A DNA stretch of 64,000 nucleotides from Roseobacter weihaiensis (lineage in GTDB: Bacteria; Pseudomonadota; Alphaproteobacteria; Rhodobacterales; Rhodobacteraceae), in assembly GCF_020622345.1 (NCBI RefSeq), contig NZ_JACNMO010000007.1, positions 161,290-225,289 on the forward strand. Reading direction: 5' to 3'. Every line of letters starts with the position of its first letter. Positions within the stretch are counted from its first letter, which is position 1. Below are positions 30,923 to 41,471 of this stretch, piece by piece. Both the position numbers and the translations under genes were made by a program. Below the pieces are notes generated by a model that saw only the letters and a program-made list of their open reading frames with translations, was not told where the DNA came from and did no database searches.

Positions 30923-32593
30923 ATGCGCATCGTCTTTATTCACCCCAATTATCATTCTGGCGGGGCTGAGATTGCAGGGAACTGGCCGCCGGCCTGGGTC
31001 GCCTATCTGGCGGGCGCGCTGAAGCGTGCGGGCTTTGATGATGTGCATTTCATCGATGCGATGACCAACGATCTGGCCGATGACACGCTGGCCCGAAAGC
31101 TGCGGGACCTGCGGCCTGATGTGGTGGGCTGCACGGCGATCACACCGTCGATCTATGTGGCCGAGCGGGTGATGGAAATCGCGCAGGAGGTGGCCCCGAA
31201 TGCCCTGCGTGTTCTGGGCGGGATCCACGCGACCTTCATGTACAAGCAGGTTCTGTCAGAGGCCCCCTGGATCGATGTGATCGTGCGCGGTGAGGGAGAG
31301 GAGATCATCGTCGATCTGATGCGCGCACTTGAGGATGGCCGCTGGCCGTCGGCGCGCAAGACCATCAAGGGGCTCGCTTTTCGCGATGGCGAGACGATCA
31401 TGGCAACGCAAGCCGCCGCCACGGTCAAGGACCTCGACGCCATCGAGCCGGACTGGTCCCTGCTGGAGTGGGACAAATACATCTACATCCCGCTGAACAA
31501 GAAAGTCGCCATTCCCAATATGGCGCGGGGCTGTCCTTTTACCTGTTCGTTCTGTTCGCAATGGAAATTCTGGCGCGATTACCGCGTGCGGGATCCCATC
31601 AAGGTCGTCGATGAGATCGAAACACTGGTCAACGAACATGACGTCGGCTTTTTCATCCTTGCCGATGAGGAGCCCACCATCAACCGCAAGAAGTTCATCC
31701 AGTTCTGCGAGGAGTTGATTGCCCGCGGCCTGCCCGAGAAGGTGCAATGGGGCATCAACACGCGCGTGACGGACATCTACCGCGACCGCGAATTGCTGCC
31801 GCTTTACCGCAAGGCGGGGCTGGTGCACGTGTCGCTGGGCACCGAGGCGGCCGCGCAGCTCAAGCTCGACCAGTTCAACAAGGAAACCACCGTTGAGCAG
31901 AACAAGGAAGCCATTCGGCTGTTGCGCGAGGCCGACATCTTTGTGGAGGCGCAATTCATCGTCGGGCTCGACAACGAGACCAAGGAGACGCTGGAAGAGA
32001 CCTTCCAGATGGCCTGGGACTGGCAACCCGACCTGGCGAACTGGGCGATGTATACGCCCTGGCCTTTCACGCCGCTGTTTCAGGAGCTCAAGGATCAGGT
32101 CGAAATCTTTGACTTCTCCAAGTACAATTTCGTCACACCGATCATGAAACCTGCCGCCTTGACGCGGGGCGAATTGCTCGACGGGGTGATGAAGAATTAC
32201 CGGCGCTTTTACATGCGCAAGGCGCTGTTTCACTATCCGTGGCGGGGAACGGGATACAGGCGCCGCTATCTGCTGGGCTGTCTCAAGGCGTTCCTCAAGG
32301 CGGGTGTCAGCCGCACTTTCTACGATCTGGGCAAGGCGGGATACTGGGGACCGCAAACCAAGGACACGGTGGATTTCGACTTTGACGAGAGCCGCACAAT
32401 AGCCGAGGCGCAGCTCGAAGACTGGGAGGCCTCGGCCGATCGCGCCAAACGTGCCGCAGAGCGCCGGGAGGCCATCCGGGCGCAGGGCAAGGCCCGCGCC
32501 GTGGCGCGCAGCGCGGATTTCAAGATGCCCAACGGCGCGCAGGTGAAAGCCTGCGGCGGCGGCAGCCAGCAAATGGAAGAGGCGGATGCCTGA
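30923..32593 (+). CDS. bchE: Anaerobic Mg-protoporphyrin IX monomethyl ester oxidative cyclase
   Basis: Forms the fifth (E) ring of bacteriochlorophyll without oxygen, using a cobalamin and radical SAM chemistry with water as oxygen source. The 556-residue product begins with a B12-binding-like domain ([39 protein letters not shown]) and then a radical SAM domain with CPFTCSFC (Cx3Cx2C) near residue 203. The [16 protein letters not shown] block and the C-terminal family-specific region are also typical. The ATG at 30923 is preceded by GGAGG. The long frame's ATG at 30854 is within the operator region and is rejected. It overlaps bchJ by 8 bp. Confidence 0.95.
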   Translation: MRIVFIHPNYHSGGAEIAGNWPPAWVAYLAGALKRAGFDDVHFIDAMTNDLADDTLARKLRDLRPDVVGCTAITPSIYVAERVMEIAQEVAPNALRVLGGIHATFMYKQVLSEAPWIDVIVRGEGEEIIVDLMRALEDGRWPSARKTIKGLAFRDGETIMATQAAATVKDLDAIEPDWSLLEWDKYIYIPLNKKVAIPNMARGCPFTCSFCSQWKFWRDYRVRDPIKVVDEIETLVNEHDVGFFILADEEPTINRKKFIQFCEELIARGLPEKVQWGINTRVTDIYRDRELLPLYRKAGLVHVSLGTEAAAQLKLDQFNKETTVEQNKEAIRLLREADIFVEAQFIVGLDNETKETLEETFQMAWDWQPDLANWAMYTPWPFTPLFQELKDQVEIFDFSKYNFVTPIMKPAALTRGELLDGVMKNYRRFYMRKALFHYPWRGTGYRRRYLLGCLKAFLKAGVSRTFYDLGKAGYWGPQTKDTVDFDFDESRTIAEAQLEDWEASADRAKRAAERREAIRAQGKARAVARSADFKMPNGAQVKACGGGSQQMEEADA

Positions 32594-33227
32594 CGGGCCC
32601 TGCCAGCCTGACCTCAAGAGCACGGCGCGCATCGGGCCCAATGCGATCCTGCAACTGGCAGGCCCGGTGGAGAGGCTTTTGGGTGCAGGGGTGATGGCGC
32701 AGCTTCTGGACCTTTGCCGCGTGCCGATGCCGTCGGGCAAGGGGATGATCCCCGAAGACGAGGTAGGCCGGGTGCACCGCGCGATGTGGCAGCTTTTCCC
32801 CGCGCAGGCGCGGGAGCTGTCGGAACAGGCAGGGGCGGCCACCGCACGCTATATCCGCACGCATCGCATGCCCGCGACCGCGCGTCTGGCGTTGAGACTT
32901 TTGCCGCGCGCGCTGGGTGAGCGGGCGCTGACTCGTGCCATTGCCGCGCATGCCTGGACCTTTTGCGGCTCCGGCACGCTCGGGACCGCACGACAAGGGC
33001 GTGAGATTCATTTTATGCTGCGCGACAATCCTCTGGCAGATATCGACCTGCACAACCCGCATCCCTGTCACTGGCATGCGGCGGTCTTTGAAGAGCTTTT
33101 CAGTGCCGTGCTCGGACGCCCCTATTTCTGCGAGGAAGTGTCCTGCTGTGGTTGCGGGGGCGATCTCTGCCGCTTTGTCGTCCGGCGGCAGAAAAAACGC
33201 GCGCATTTCAAGGGGCTGGAAGTCTAG
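32586..33227 (+). CDS. bchJ: Bacteriochlorophyll biosynthesis protein BchJ (V4R domain)
   Basis: A 213-residue protein linked to bacteriochlorophyll synthesis; once called 4-vinyl reductase, it is now thought to assist cyclase or substrate handling. The V4R-type domain ends with a cysteine cluster ([18 protein letters not shown]) that probably binds a metal. [18 protein letters not shown] and DNPL are conserved. It is co-transcribed with bchE (8-bp overlap), as in other purple bacteria. The stop CTAG is shared with convergent ABC-F gene. Confidence 0.9.
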   Translation: MPDGPCQPDLKSTARIGPNAILQLAGPVERLLGAGVMAQLLDLCRVPMPSGKGMIPEDEVGRVHRAMWQLFPAQARELSEQAGAATARYIRTHRMPATARLALRLLPRALGERALTRAIAAHAWTFCGSGTLGTARQGREIHFMLRDNPLADIDLHNPHPCHWHAAVFEELFSAVLGRPYFCEEVSCCGCGGDLCRFVVRRQKKRAHFKGLEV

Positions 33228-35086
33228 GCCGCGCCCGCTTTTTCGAGCCGCTCCAAGGCGGTCATCCATAGGGTTTCGGCGCGCTCCAGCGCCTCCATCA
33301 CTTCGGCGTATTTCTTGTTCCAGACCGCAAGTTCGCCATGTTTGTTGTCTTCATAAAGGGCAGGGTCAGCGAGTTTCTTGGCCAGCTTGTCGCGCATCTC
33401 GTTGAGCTTTTCGACGCGGGCTTCGGATTTGCGGACATCGGCCCGCAGGGCGAGGATTTCATCGCGGGAGGCGGTCTTGGCTTTGACCTCGGGTCTTGGC
33501 TTTGCGGCCCCCTTGCTGACGGGCTTTGAGGGCGTCAGAAGCATCTTGCGATAGCTGTCGAGGTCATCTTCATAGGGCACCACGGTGCCGTTCGAGACCA
33601 GCCAGAGCCGGTCTGCCACCATTGACAGCAGATGCATGTCGTGGCTCACGAGGATCACGGCACCGGAATAGGCCGTGAGAGCCTCCACCAGGGCCTCGCG
33701 GCTCTCGATGTCGAGGTGGTTCGTGGGCTCATCGAGGATCAGCAGATGCGGGGCATCCAGCGTGGCCAGCAGCAGCGAGAGCCGTGCCTTTTGCCCGCCC
33801 GAGAGCCGCCCGACCTCGGTCTCGGCCTGCTCCGGCCCCAGGCCAAAGCCCGCCAACTGCGCGCGCAGCTTGGAATGCAGCACCCCCGGACGCGCCGAGA
33901 TCATGTGCTGCAGCGGGGTCTCGTTCACATGCAGCTCTTCCACCTGATGCTGGGCGAAGAATCCGATCCGCAGCTTGTTGGCCTTGATCGCGCGCCCCTG
34001 CATCAGCACCAACCGGTCCGACAGCAGCTTTGACAGGGTGGATTTGCCCTGGCCGTTCTTGCCCAGCAGCGCGATCCGGTCATCCTGATCGATCCGCAGG
34101 TTCAAACGGCTCAGCACCGGGGTTTCGGAATACCCCACGGCCCCGCCTTCGATGGAGATGATGGGCGGTGAGAGCTCTTCGGGTTCGGGAAAGCTAAAGA
34201 CGCGTTTGGCGACCTGTTCGGGGCTCGCGATCATATCCATCTTTTCGATCATCTTGAGCCGCGATTGCGCCTGTTTCGCTTTCGACGCCTTGGCCTTGAA
34301 CCGGTCGACAAAGGCCTGCATGTGATCGCGCCGGGCCTGCTGTTTCTTGGCCATCGCGGCCTGCAACGCGCGCTGTTCGGCGCGCTGGCGGGCGAACTGG
34401 TCATAGGGGCCCTGATAAAACGTCAGCTTGCGGTCTTCGAGATGCAGGATCGCGCCCACGGCCCGGTTCAGCAAGCCCCGGTCGTGGCTGATGATGATGA
34501 CCGTGTGCGGATATTTGGCGAGATAGGCCTCAAGCCAGAGCGCGCCTTCCAGATCGAGGTAGTTCGTCGGCTCATCGAGCAGCAGCAGATCGGGCTGGGC
34601 AAAGAGCACCGCGGCCAGCGCCACCCGCATTCGCCAGCCGCCCGAAAAATCGGAGCAAGGCTTGAGCTGTTCGTCATCGTCAAAGCCCAGACCCTTGAGG
34701 ATCGTGGCGGCGCGGGCCTCTGCCGACCAGGCATCGATGTCGGCCAGCCGGGTCTGGATCTCGGAGATCCGCGCGGGGTCCTGGGTGGTATCGGCTTCGC
34801 GCATCAGGGACGCGCGTTCGGTATCCGCCTCCAGCACGGTATCCAGCAGGGAGGTTTCGGACGAGGGCACTTCTTGCGCGACGCCGCCGATCTTGGCGCG
34901 GGAGGGCAGCGACAGATCACCCCCGTCGAGGGCCAGTTCGCCCCGGATCAGCTTGAAGAGCGTGGTCTTGCCCGCGCCGTTGCGCCCGACCAGACCAACC
35001 TTGTGCCCGTCCGGGATGACGGCACTGGCCCCGTCGAACAGCGGGCGGCCTTCGATCGAAAAACTGATATCGTTTATGCGCAACAT
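33224..35086 (-). CDS. ABC-F family ATPase (Uup/EttA-like)
   Basis: A soluble protein of 620 residues with two fused nucleotide-binding domains and no membrane part, the mark of ABC-F translation factors. Walker A sites are GRNGAGKTTLFK and GKNGQGKSTLSK; signature motifs FSGGWRMRVALA and LSGGQKARL; Walker B LLLDEPTNYLDLE and LILDEPTNHLDIE. The inter-domain linker and a charged coiled-coil C-terminal tail (about residues 535-620) resemble Uup/YheS. It probably acts on the ribosome. Start ATG 35086 (MLRINDISFSIEG) is better than the upstream 35107. Confidence 0.92.
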   Translation of the reverse strand: MLRINDISFSIEGRPLFDGASAVIPDGHKVGLVGRNGAGKTTLFKLIRGELALDGGDLSLPSRAKIGGVAQEVPSSETSLLDTVLEADTERASLMREADTTQDPARISEIQTRLADIDAWSAEARAATILKGLGFDDDEQLKPCSDFSGGWRMRVALAAVLFAQPDLLLLDEPTNYLDLEGALWLEAYLAKYPHTVIIISHDRGLLNRAVGAILHLEDRKLTFYQGPYDQFARQRAEQRALQAAMAKKQQARRDHMQAFVDRFKAKASKAKQAQSRLKMIEKMDMIASPEQVAKRVFSFPEPEELSPPIISIEGGAVGYSETPVLSRLNLRIDQDDRIALLGKNGQGKSTLSKLLSDRLVLMQGRAIKANKLRIGFFAQHQVEELHVNETPLQHMISARPGVLHSKLRAQLAGFGLGPEQAETEVGRLSGGQKARLSLLLATLDAPHLLILDEPTNHLDIESREALVEALTAYSGAVILVSHDMHLLSMVADRLWLVSNGTVVPYEDDLDSYRKMLLTPSKPVSKGAAKPRPEVKAKTASRDEILALRADVRKSEARVEKLNEMRDKLAKKLADPALYEDNKHGELAVWNKKYAEVMEALERAETLWMTALERLEKAGAA

Positions 35087-35225
35087 ACGCCCTGCACTGG
35101 ACCACACGGGAGGTCATGTCAATGCGATCTGTTCGGTGCGCGGCGCTGGCCCGAATAAACCCCTTTTCCATGCAGAACCCCCATGATAGACGCGCCGCAA
35201 ATCAACCCCCTGCAGGAGACCTCTC

Positions 35226-35648
35226 ATGGCCCTTGAGCGCACCTTTTCGATCATCAAACCCGATGCCACACGCCGTAATCTGACGGGCAAGATCAACGCC
35301 AAGTTCGAGGACGCCGGTCTGCGCATCGTCGCGCAAAAGCGCATCCACATGACCAAGCAGCAGGCCGGGGTGTTCTATGCCGTGCATGCGGAGCGTCCGT
35401 TCTACGATGAACTGTGTGAGTTCATGGCGTCCGCCCCGGTTGTTGTTCAGGTGCTGGAAGGCGAGGACGCGATCACCAAGAACCGCGAAGTCATGGGGGC
35501 CACCAACCCCGCGGACGCGGCGCCCGGCACCATCCGGGCGGAATTTGCCGAGAGCGTGGGTGAAAACTCCGTGCATGGCTCGGACGCGCCCGAAACCGCT
35601 GCGGTCGAGATTGCGTATTTCTTCTCCGGCATGGAACTTGTCGGTTAA
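35226..35648 (+). CDS. ndk: Nucleoside diphosphate kinase
   Basis: Transfers phosphate between nucleoside tri- and diphosphates through a phosphohistidine. The 140-residue protein begins [19 protein letters not shown], and the active histidine is in [12 protein letters not shown] near residue 117. A Shine-Dalgarno-like AGGAGA precedes the ATG. The gene stands alone between the ABC-F gene (divergent) and a terminator. Confidence 0.96.
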   Translation: MALERTFSIIKPDATRRNLTGKINAKFEDAGLRIVAQKRIHMTKQQAGVFYAVHAERPFYDELCEFMASAPVVVQVLEGEDAITKNREVMGATNPADAAPGTIRAEFAESVGENSVHGSDAPETAAVEIAYFFSGMELVG

Positions 35649-35675
35649 GCTCATCAGAGCTTTGAGACGCAGAAG

Positions 35676-35701
35676 GGGTCAGCCGTTGGGCTGGCCCTTT
35701 T
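35676..35701 (+). terminator. Rho-independent terminator of ndk
   Basis: GGGTCAGCC, loop GTTG, GGCTGGCCC, then TTTT: a 9-bp stem with one G-U pair, 28 bp after the ndk stop. The 3' end of the convergent TfoX-C gene (stop at 35679) runs into it. Confidence 0.8.
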
Positions 35702-36029
35702 CTGATTGGGCGCGGACGCCGATCTGATCCATCATCCGTTCAAAACTGTCGAGGTTCTTGTCGAAGGCCTGTGCCTTGATGGCGTCGAACCGCGCGCGCA
35801 GCGCCTTTTTTTCGTCGCCCTTGCAGTCATTCCAAGGTCGGTTTTGCAGCCCCATCACCAGAACGTAATATCCGATGAAGTGCGGCCTTGTCCCATGCCT
35901 CAGGAGCCTTGCATAGGCCTCGTCCGCGCCCAGTGTCCGCAACTGCTCTGCCGAGGTGATGCCTGCCGCGCGACAGGCCGCCTCAAAGGCAGGACCGAGG
36001 TTGCGGATCGATGAGATGGGATCAGACAT
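35679..36029 (-). CDS. TfoX/Sxy C-terminal domain protein
   Basis: A 116-residue protein containing only the helical TfoX C-terminal domain: SSIRNLGPAFEAACRAAGITSAEQLRTLGADEAYARLL is the helix-hairpin-like signature, followed by FIGYYVLVMGLQNRPWNDC. Full-length Sxy proteins regulate competence, but stand-alone C-terminal domains are of unknown role. Convergent with ndk, overlapping its terminator. Confidence 0.8.
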   Translation of the reverse strand: MSDPISSIRNLGPAFEAACRAAGITSAEQLRTLGADEAYARLLRHGTRPHFIGYYVLVMGLQNRPWNDCKGDEKKALRARFDAIKAQAFDKNLDSFERMMDQIGVRAQSEKGQPNG

Positions 36030-36038
36030 GGGCAGGTT

Positions 36039-36263
36039 CTAGCGTGGTTTGCGCGACACTGCCACTCTGACTGTATCGATCAGATGCTTGCGTAATCGGT
36101 AATGGGAGGGGATGGTGGCGGGGTCTTGGGCGATGTCGGGCGCGGGGGCTGCGATGGCGGTGTCTTGCGGGTCATGGTGCTGCTTTCCTTTTTGGCGTGG
36201 AGCATTTGAATGCAAGGCAGCAGAGCATCGGTTACGGCCGCTCTGGCGGCTCTGGCATGGCAA
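36039..36263 (-). CDS. Doubtful small protein or remnant; two candidate frames
   Basis: The 255-bp gap between the TfoX-C and aldose-epimerase genes is open on the minus strand in two frames. One frame (stop 36039) ends SHYRLRKHLIDTVRVAV, which looks protein-like, but its only ATG (36263) starts an unconvincing stretch. The other frame has a good ribosome site (AAGGAAAG) before ATG 36175 but encodes only 31 mostly Pro/Ser/Thr residues. A single frameshift between the two would give a more sensible small protein, so this may be a broken gene or a short real one. Evidence is thin. Confidence 0.3.
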   Translation of the reverse strand: MPCQSRQSGRNRCSAALHSNAPRQKGKQHHDPQDTAIAAPAPDIAQDPATIPSHYRLRKHLIDTVRVAVSRKPR

Positions 36264-36284
36264 TACTGTGACAGTTCGTGAAAT

Positions 36285-37229
36285 TTAGTCCGAAATGCAG
36301 TATTCCGTGCGCTGCTCATAGAGCTGGCCTGCGGGCAGCAGGATGCTGGGAAATCCCTCGTGTCGCAGGGCGTCCGGCCAGCCTTGTGGTTCCAGTGCGA
36401 TGCCGGCACAGCGGCCAAGACGCTGCCCTGGATGAAGGGCGGCAGGGGCGGGCTCAAGGCCTGCGCCGTTGTAAATCTGCAGGCCGGGTTCGGTTGTGTC
36501 AATCTGCAACCGGAGGCCCGGCGGTGCCGACAGGATCGCAGCCGTTTCTAAGGTGGGACGGCGGGCAGAGGCCAGACAGGCGCAAGCATCCAGCATCAGA
36601 TCTGTAGGAACGGCGCGGGCGGTGCGGAAATCGTAAGACGTGCCGGTGACACTGGCGATCTGGCCAGTGGGCAGGGTCTGGTCGTCCACGGGCAGGTAAG
36701 TCTCCGCCATGACCTGCAGCCGGTGGCCGCCGACCGTGGGGCTGCCGTCGAGGTTCCAGTAGGGGTGATGGGCCAGGTTCATCGCCGTGTCACGGTCACT
36801 GATCGCGGTCAGCGTCAGGCCCAGGACGCCATCATCCGTAATGCGATAGGTGGCGGTGATCTCACGCACGCCGGGCAGGCCCATCGCGCCATGGTCCAGA
36901 TGACAGCGCAGGACCACATGGCGCAAGGACTGTTCTGCGATATGCCAGATACGGGTGTGAAGCCCCTGCGGGCCGCTATGCAGGCAGGTCGCGCCCTCGT
37001 TTGCGGGCATCTGCCAAACTTTGCATCTGATCGTGACCTCAGCGCCCCCGACCCGATTTGCGACAGGTCCGACAACAGCCCCGAAATACGGCAACGCGCG
37101 GCTGTAGGTCGCGGGCTCCGGCGCGCCGAGAACGAGGCTGTGGTTGTGCCCCGCAAGCCAAAGGCCGGAGAGAATTGCGCCTTGCGTCAGTACATGCGCG
37201 CGCAGGCGCTTCGATTGCAATACGATCAT
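36285..37229 (-). CDS. Aldose 1-epimerase family protein
   Basis: A 314-residue mutarotase-fold enzyme interconverting alpha and beta anomers of sugars. The catalytic histidine region is NLAHHPYWNLDGS (about residues 170-182) and the C-terminal catalytic acid segment is GIALEPQGWPDALRH. Other galM blocks include TCLHSGPQGLHTRIW. It starts MIVLQSKRLRAHVLT. Which sugar it serves is not evident; no sugar-catabolic genes surround it. Confidence 0.87.
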   Translation of the reverse strand: MIVLQSKRLRAHVLTQGAILSGLWLAGHNHSLVLGAPEPATYSRALPYFGAVVGPVANRVGGAEVTIRCKVWQMPANEGATCLHSGPQGLHTRIWHIAEQSLRHVVLRCHLDHGAMGLPGVREITATYRITDDGVLGLTLTAISDRDTAMNLAHHPYWNLDGSPTVGGHRLQVMAETYLPVDDQTLPTGQIASVTGTSYDFRTARAVPTDLMLDACACLASARRPTLETAAILSAPPGLRLQIDTTEPGLQIYNGAGLEPAPAALHPGQRLGRCAGIALEPQGWPDALRHEGFPSILLPAGQLYEQRTEYCISD

Positions 37230-37301
37230 GGGCCGATCTCCTCGTATTTCTGCGCAATACCAGAAAACCGGACATTGAAAAGCCGTGCGAGTGTGTGGTG
37301 C

Positions 37302-37973
37302 CTAGATGGCCAGCCGACCCACATCGGGGGTGAGGCGCGCATCGATGTATGTTTCCGTCGCCGCTGCATGTCCAACGCCTGCATTGAAGACGAACCGCTT
37401 GAGCAACTCGGTCTGAAACTCAAACTCTCGGGCGCGCAGAATGAATTCCGGCGCGTTCGTGCCCTTGCCGAGGTTCATCTGCTCAAAGGTTTGGCAAAGG
37501 TTGAAGATTGGCAGGCATATTTCTGCAAGCACGTTCACCGCCAGCTTTTCGCTATGTGTCGCAGAGGTCTCCTGAAAGCCCAGATCGGTCAGAAACGCGT
37601 TGTTGATGCCGCCAATGAACTCCTTGAAACGGAAGATTGCGTTGCGGACCCCGTCCTTGGCTTCCATGATCATGATATGCAGGCCGGAGAGAATCAACCC
37701 CGGCACCTCTACCAGAAATTCGGGCAAGGCCAGAACTTGCGCACCGCCCGGCAGTCTTTTCAGACAGGACCTGATGGCGTCTGCCAGGCGCCCGACCAGA
37801 ACCCCTTCGATATCGGTTGTCTCTTGAAACGAAACCCGGTTTCTGAAGCTGCGCCCGATTACCTCGCAGGAGCGGATCGACACAACGTCGGCCGCTTTGA
37901 GTGTGAGGTTGAGAGTAATTGTACGATCCGAAAGATCGGAGTGAATAGACTGGGTCTGAGGTAAAGCTTTCAT
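37302..37973 (-). CDS. Unrecognised 223-residue protein divergent from the CheB-CheR gene
   Basis: I do not recognise this family. The product starts MKALPQTQSIHSDLSDRTITL and is soluble, with no signal peptide or obvious membrane helix; the most hydrophobic part is LPEFLVEVPGLILSGLHIMIM. It has no enzyme motif I can name. ATG 37973 is chosen because the longer frame to 38072 enters the promoter region and adds a poor N-terminus. It shares a 243-bp divergent region with the CheB-CheR-PAS gene, so co-regulation or a functional partnership is possible but unproven. Confidence 0.7.
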   Translation of the reverse strand: MKALPQTQSIHSDLSDRTITLNLTLKAADVVSIRSCEVIGRSFRNRVSFQETTDIEGVLVGRLADAIRSCLKRLPGGAQVLALPEFLVEVPGLILSGLHIMIMEAKDGVRNAIFRFKEFIGGINNAFLTDLGFQETSATHSEKLAVNVLAEICLPIFNLCQTFEQMNLGKGTNAPEFILRAREFEFQTELLKRFVFNAGVGHAAATETYIDARLTPDVGRLAI

Positions 37974-38216
37974 GAATATGCACCGCGCATTAAGAAAAAC
38001 ACCTAGATCATGCGCCCATTCCCTCGACGATCTGTAAATGCACCGTACGGTGCCTGTTGCGTGTCGGATCAAAAGAGGCTTTGTCTTTCTCTGCCAATCA
38101 TTCTAGTGGAAAACGACTAATACTTCGCAACCCAAGGTTGCCAATTGCAGACTATTCAGTGTTAACCTAAGAGTAATCAGCCCGAAAGAGGGCCGGGACG
38201 AACAGGGGCAAGAACT

Positions 38217-41200
38217 TTGAGCACAGACGAAAAAGACATCACGATCATTGGTATTGGATCATCTGCCGGGGGGCTGGAGGCGATCCGCGAACTTGTGGCG
38301 ACCCTGCCGACCAACTTGAAGGTCGCCTATGTCGTTGTTCAACACATGTCACCGCATCATAAAAGCCTGATGACCGAACTGGTTGCACGTCAGACCAGCC
38401 TCAAGGTCAAAGACGTACAGGACGGCATAAAGCCCGAGCCAAGTGTCATCTATGTCACGCCGCCCAACACAGATATCATCTATGATGCGGGCAAGCTGTG
38501 CCTTGTTGAGCCCAGCCATGAGGTGGCCTCGCCAAAACCGTCGGTCGACCGCTTCTTGCTCAGTCTGGCCGACACGCATGGCGAGCAGTCGATGGCGATT
38601 ATCCTGTCGGGCACCGGTACCGATGGGGCCTATGGCGTGCAGGCGATCCGCGAAGCCGGCGGCATCACCATCGCGCAGGATACCGAAAGTGCCAAATATG
38701 ACGGCATGCCAATGGCCGCCATGCAAACCGGATGTATCGATCTGGTGTTGCGGCCTTTCGAAATCGGCACGCATCTTCAGAAAATCCTGACGTCGCCCCG
38801 TGATTTTGACGCCTTCCGTCAGGAGACGTCGGAAAGCAGCCCCTCCGCGGATCTGTTGCAGATCCTCTTGGCGCGGACACGGGTGGATTTTCGCGAATAC
38901 AAACAGACAACCATCAATCGGCGCATCGAGCGGCGGATGGTGGCCCTGGGCATTGAAAGCCACGAAGAGTACACACAGTTCTGCCGGGTGAACCCGAATG
39001 CGGTCGATGCGCTTTTCAAGGATCTGCTGATCTCGGTCACCCGCTTTTTCCGCGACAAGTCAGAATTTGAACAGCTCAAGGACATGTTGCCGGCCTTGCT
39101 GAAGAAGGACTCAAACACGCCGTTTCGCGTGTGGGTGGCGGGATGTGCCACTGGGGAAGAGGCCTATTCGATCGCAATTCTTCTGGCCGAAGCGCTGGGC
39201 GGACCTGCGGTGCAGCTCAAGGACCATGTCCAGATTTTTGCAACGGATATCGATAAGGACGCGCTGGAGGTTGCCCGCAAGGGCGTCTACGGGATGGCGG
39301 CGCTCAATGATATTCCCAAGGCGCTGGCGGATCGCTATTTCATCAAGCAAAACGATGGCATTCGCGTCATAGACTCGCTGCGTTCCGCCATTCTGTTTTC
39401 GGATCACAACGTGTGTCAGGACCCGCCGTTCCAGAAAGTGCAGCTGCTATGTTGTCGCAACTTGTTGATTTATTTTGGAAATGCGCTCCAGCATAAGGTT
39501 ATGTCGCGGTTCCACTACGCGATGACGGAAAGCTCTATGATGTTCCTCGGGACGGCTGAGACGGTCGCCGGATCGGATGAGATGTTCATTCAGGACAGCA
39601 ACTCCGCGCATATCTACCGCCGAAGATCGATTCGCAGGTCCGAGCATACGCCTTTTGCCAATACGCGCAGCCTGCCAAAATCCCGCAAAATTGCGCAGGT
39701 GCCGGTCACCCAGTCGCAGGCGCATTCCACCGACCGCCAGATGTTCGAGGCGCTGGCCCTGTCTTTGGGGAAAAACTCGGTCCTGGTGACGGATGAGTAT
39801 TCGATTGTTCGGGTCTATGGCAACGTGAGCTCCTTTATCGAAATGAACGAGACCAGCAGCCTGAAGATGCACATCGATCTGCTGCGCAGGCCCTTTCGGG
39901 AGGAGGCTCGCAGCCTTGTGACGCTGGCGCTCAAACATGGGGAACACCGCAGCGGCGTGCGCCACCTTTTGGCCGAGGATGATGACGCCGAAATCCGGCT
40001 CGACGTCTATCCGATCATCGCGCGAGAGTTGAACGAACGCGTGGCCCTGGTGGTCTTTAGCGAGGTGCAGATCGACCGCGCCAAGGAAATCACCAATGGC
40101 AGTGGACAGGCCAAAGAGGATAGCGGCTTTGACAGTGACCGCATCCGGTTTCTCGAGGATGAGGTCGCCACCACCCGTGAAGCGTTGCAGCAAACCATCG
40201 AAGAGCTGGAAACCTCGAACGAGGAACTGCAATCGCTGAACGAGGAATTGCAATCCACCAACGAAGAGTTGCAGGCCACCAATGAAGAGCTGGAAACCTC
40301 CAATGAGGAATTGCAATCCACCAACGAGGAGCTGATCACCGTCAACGAGGAACTTCAGGTCACCGCGGCCGAACTCAGCGGACGGACGGGCGAATTGATG
40401 TCGGTGTTGGAAACGGCCCCCTTGTCGATCATGGTGCTCGATACCGCGTTGCAAATCTCGCAGGCAACCAATGCGGCCGCCCAGATGTTCAGCCTGGCGC
40501 GCCCGATCTCCAATCCGCATATCAGCCAGTGTGTCCTGCCGGAGAGCTATCCGTCGCTGGCACCGATTTGTAATGAGACCCTCAAGCTGGGCGAACCGAT
40601 CTCCAAGGAATTCACCTCGGGTGGCTCCCGCTTCAAGCTGACCTGCTCGCCGTTTTTTGACATGCGCGGTCAGATGAAGGGGGTGACGATGGTGGTGTCG
40701 GAATTCCCGGGGCTGGCCCAAGAGCTTGATCTGATTCTGGATCATGGCGAAATTCATATGCTGAACCGCGCGAAAGACGGAACAATCCTGCGTATCAGCG
40801 AAAAGTCGGCCAGCTTCCTTGGTACCACGCGGCAAAAGGCGGAGGGGTCGAATTTCTTCAAGTTTGCCTCTAAGCAGCTTGCCAAGCAGACACGGGATCG
40901 GGATGCAGCCCTGCTGAAATCGAAAGACGGCAGCCTGAGAGAGGTCATCCAGATGACTTCTATCGAGGATGGTCAGGAGGTTTGGGTGAATTCCGAAACC
41001 TCCCTATTTTACGACCCGGCGTCCGAGGAGCCGTCGATCTATACATTCGGGCAGGATATCTCCGAGGTTGTCGAGACCCGGGATCGGGCCGAGGATGCAC
41101 TCGCACAGCTGCTTTTGCTGCAGCAATTGGCCAAGATCGGCTTTTGGTCCGTTGATTTGGAAAACAATTCGGTTTTCTGGTCGGATGAGGTTTTCCGCAT

Positions 41201-41450
41201 CCATGGACAGGACCCCAAGACCTTTACGCCGGATTTTGACAAGGCGGTTGAATTCTATCACCCCGCTGACCGGGAGAAGGTGCGCAAGCAGGTCAACCAG
41301 GTGCGCAAGAAGGGTGGCGAATTCCATCTCAAGAACCGTTTGATTAACGGCAACGGTGAAACGATCAATGTTGAGACTTTTGGCCTGGCACGCAAAGATC
41401 CGTCCGGCAAGGTAGGGCGTGTGATCGGTGTGTTTAGGGCGTTGGACTAA
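38217..41450 (+). CDS. CheB-CheR-PAS multidomain signalling protein lacking a kinase domain
   Basis: A 1077-residue protein that fuses a CheB methylesterase domain (residues about 1-195, catalytic Ser in GIGSSAGG, His in VVQHMSPHH, Asp in SGTGTDGA), a CheR methyltransferase domain (about 210-480, SAM motif [12 protein letters not shown] and NLLIYF), a coiled coil (about 640-720, seven NEEL heptads), and about three PAS domains to the C-terminus. Relatives usually continue into a histidine kinase; this one stops at [11 protein letters not shown] with no HisKA/HWE or ATPase motifs. It has no CheB receiver domain. It starts with TTG 38217 after AGGGGCAAG. It may modify unknown receptors or signal through partners. 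Confidence 0.9.
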   Translation: MSTDEKDITIIGIGSSAGGLEAIRELVATLPTNLKVAYVVVQHMSPHHKSLMTELVARQTSLKVKDVQDGIKPEPSVIYVTPPNTDIIYDAGKLCLVEPSHEVASPKPSVDRFLLSLADTHGEQSMAIILSGTGTDGAYGVQAIREAGGITIAQDTESAKYDGMPMAAMQTGCIDLVLRPFEIGTHLQKILTSPRDFDAFRQETSESSPSADLLQILLARTRVDFREYKQTTINRRIERRMVALGIESHEEYTQFCRVNPNAVDALFKDLLISVTRFFRDKSEFEQLKDMLPALLKKDSNTPFRVWVAGCATGEEAYSIAILLAEALGGPAVQLKDHVQIFATDIDKDALEVARKGVYGMAALNDIPKALADRYFIKQNDGIRVIDSLRSAILFSDHNVCQDPPFQKVQLLCCRNLLIYFGNALQHKVMSRFHYAMTESSMMFLGTAETVAGSDEMFIQDSNSAHIYRRRSIRRSEHTPFANTRSLPKSRKIAQVPVTQSQAHSTDRQMFEALALSLGKNSVLVTDEYSIVRVYGNVSSFIEMNETSSLKMHIDLLRRPFREEARSLVTLALKHGEHRSGVRHLLAEDDDAEIRLDVYPIIARELNERVALVVFSEVQIDRAKEITNGSGQAKEDSGFDSDRIRFLEDEVATTREALQQTIEELETSNEELQSLNEELQSTNEELQATNEELETSNEELQSTNEELITVNEELQVTAAELSGRTGELMSVLETAPLSIMVLDTALQISQATNAAAQMFSLARPISNPHISQCVLPESYPSLAPICNETLKLGEPISKEFTSGGSRFKLTCSPFFDMRGQMKGVTMVVSEFPGLAQELDLILDHGEIHMLNRAKDGTILRISEKSASFLGTTRQKAEGSNFFKFASKQLAKQTRDRDAALLKSKDGSLREVIQMTSIEDGQEVWVNSETSLFYDPASEEPSIYTFGQDISEVVETRDRAEDALAQLLLLQQLAKIGFWSVDLENNSVFWSDEVFRIHGQDPKTFTPDFDKAVEFYHPADREKVRKQVNQVRKKGGEFHLKNRLINGNGETINVETFGLARKDPSGKVGRVIGVFRALD
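40209..40355 (+). repeat. Seven 21-bp tandem units encoding the NEEL heptad coiled coil
   Basis: Seven imperfect 21-bp units encode [42 protein letters not shown] and ITVNEEL. The repeat lies inside the CheB-CheR-PAS gene between the CheR and PAS parts and is a feature of this family. Near-identical DNA units could allow slippage that changes linker length by whole heptads. Confidence 0.9.
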
Positions 41451-41471
41451 ACATTCTGTGTGGCTTCAAGC

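Noticed and set aside
40209..40355. Regular 21-bp repeats resembling a short array
   Set aside because: Not a CRISPR: units are contiguous without spacers and encode a known coiled-coil linker.
39447..40835. 462-codon minus-strand frame with phenylalanine-glycine-rich repeats
   Set aside because: It is the reverse reading of the CheB-CheR gene; its repeats are the complement of the NEEL heptads.
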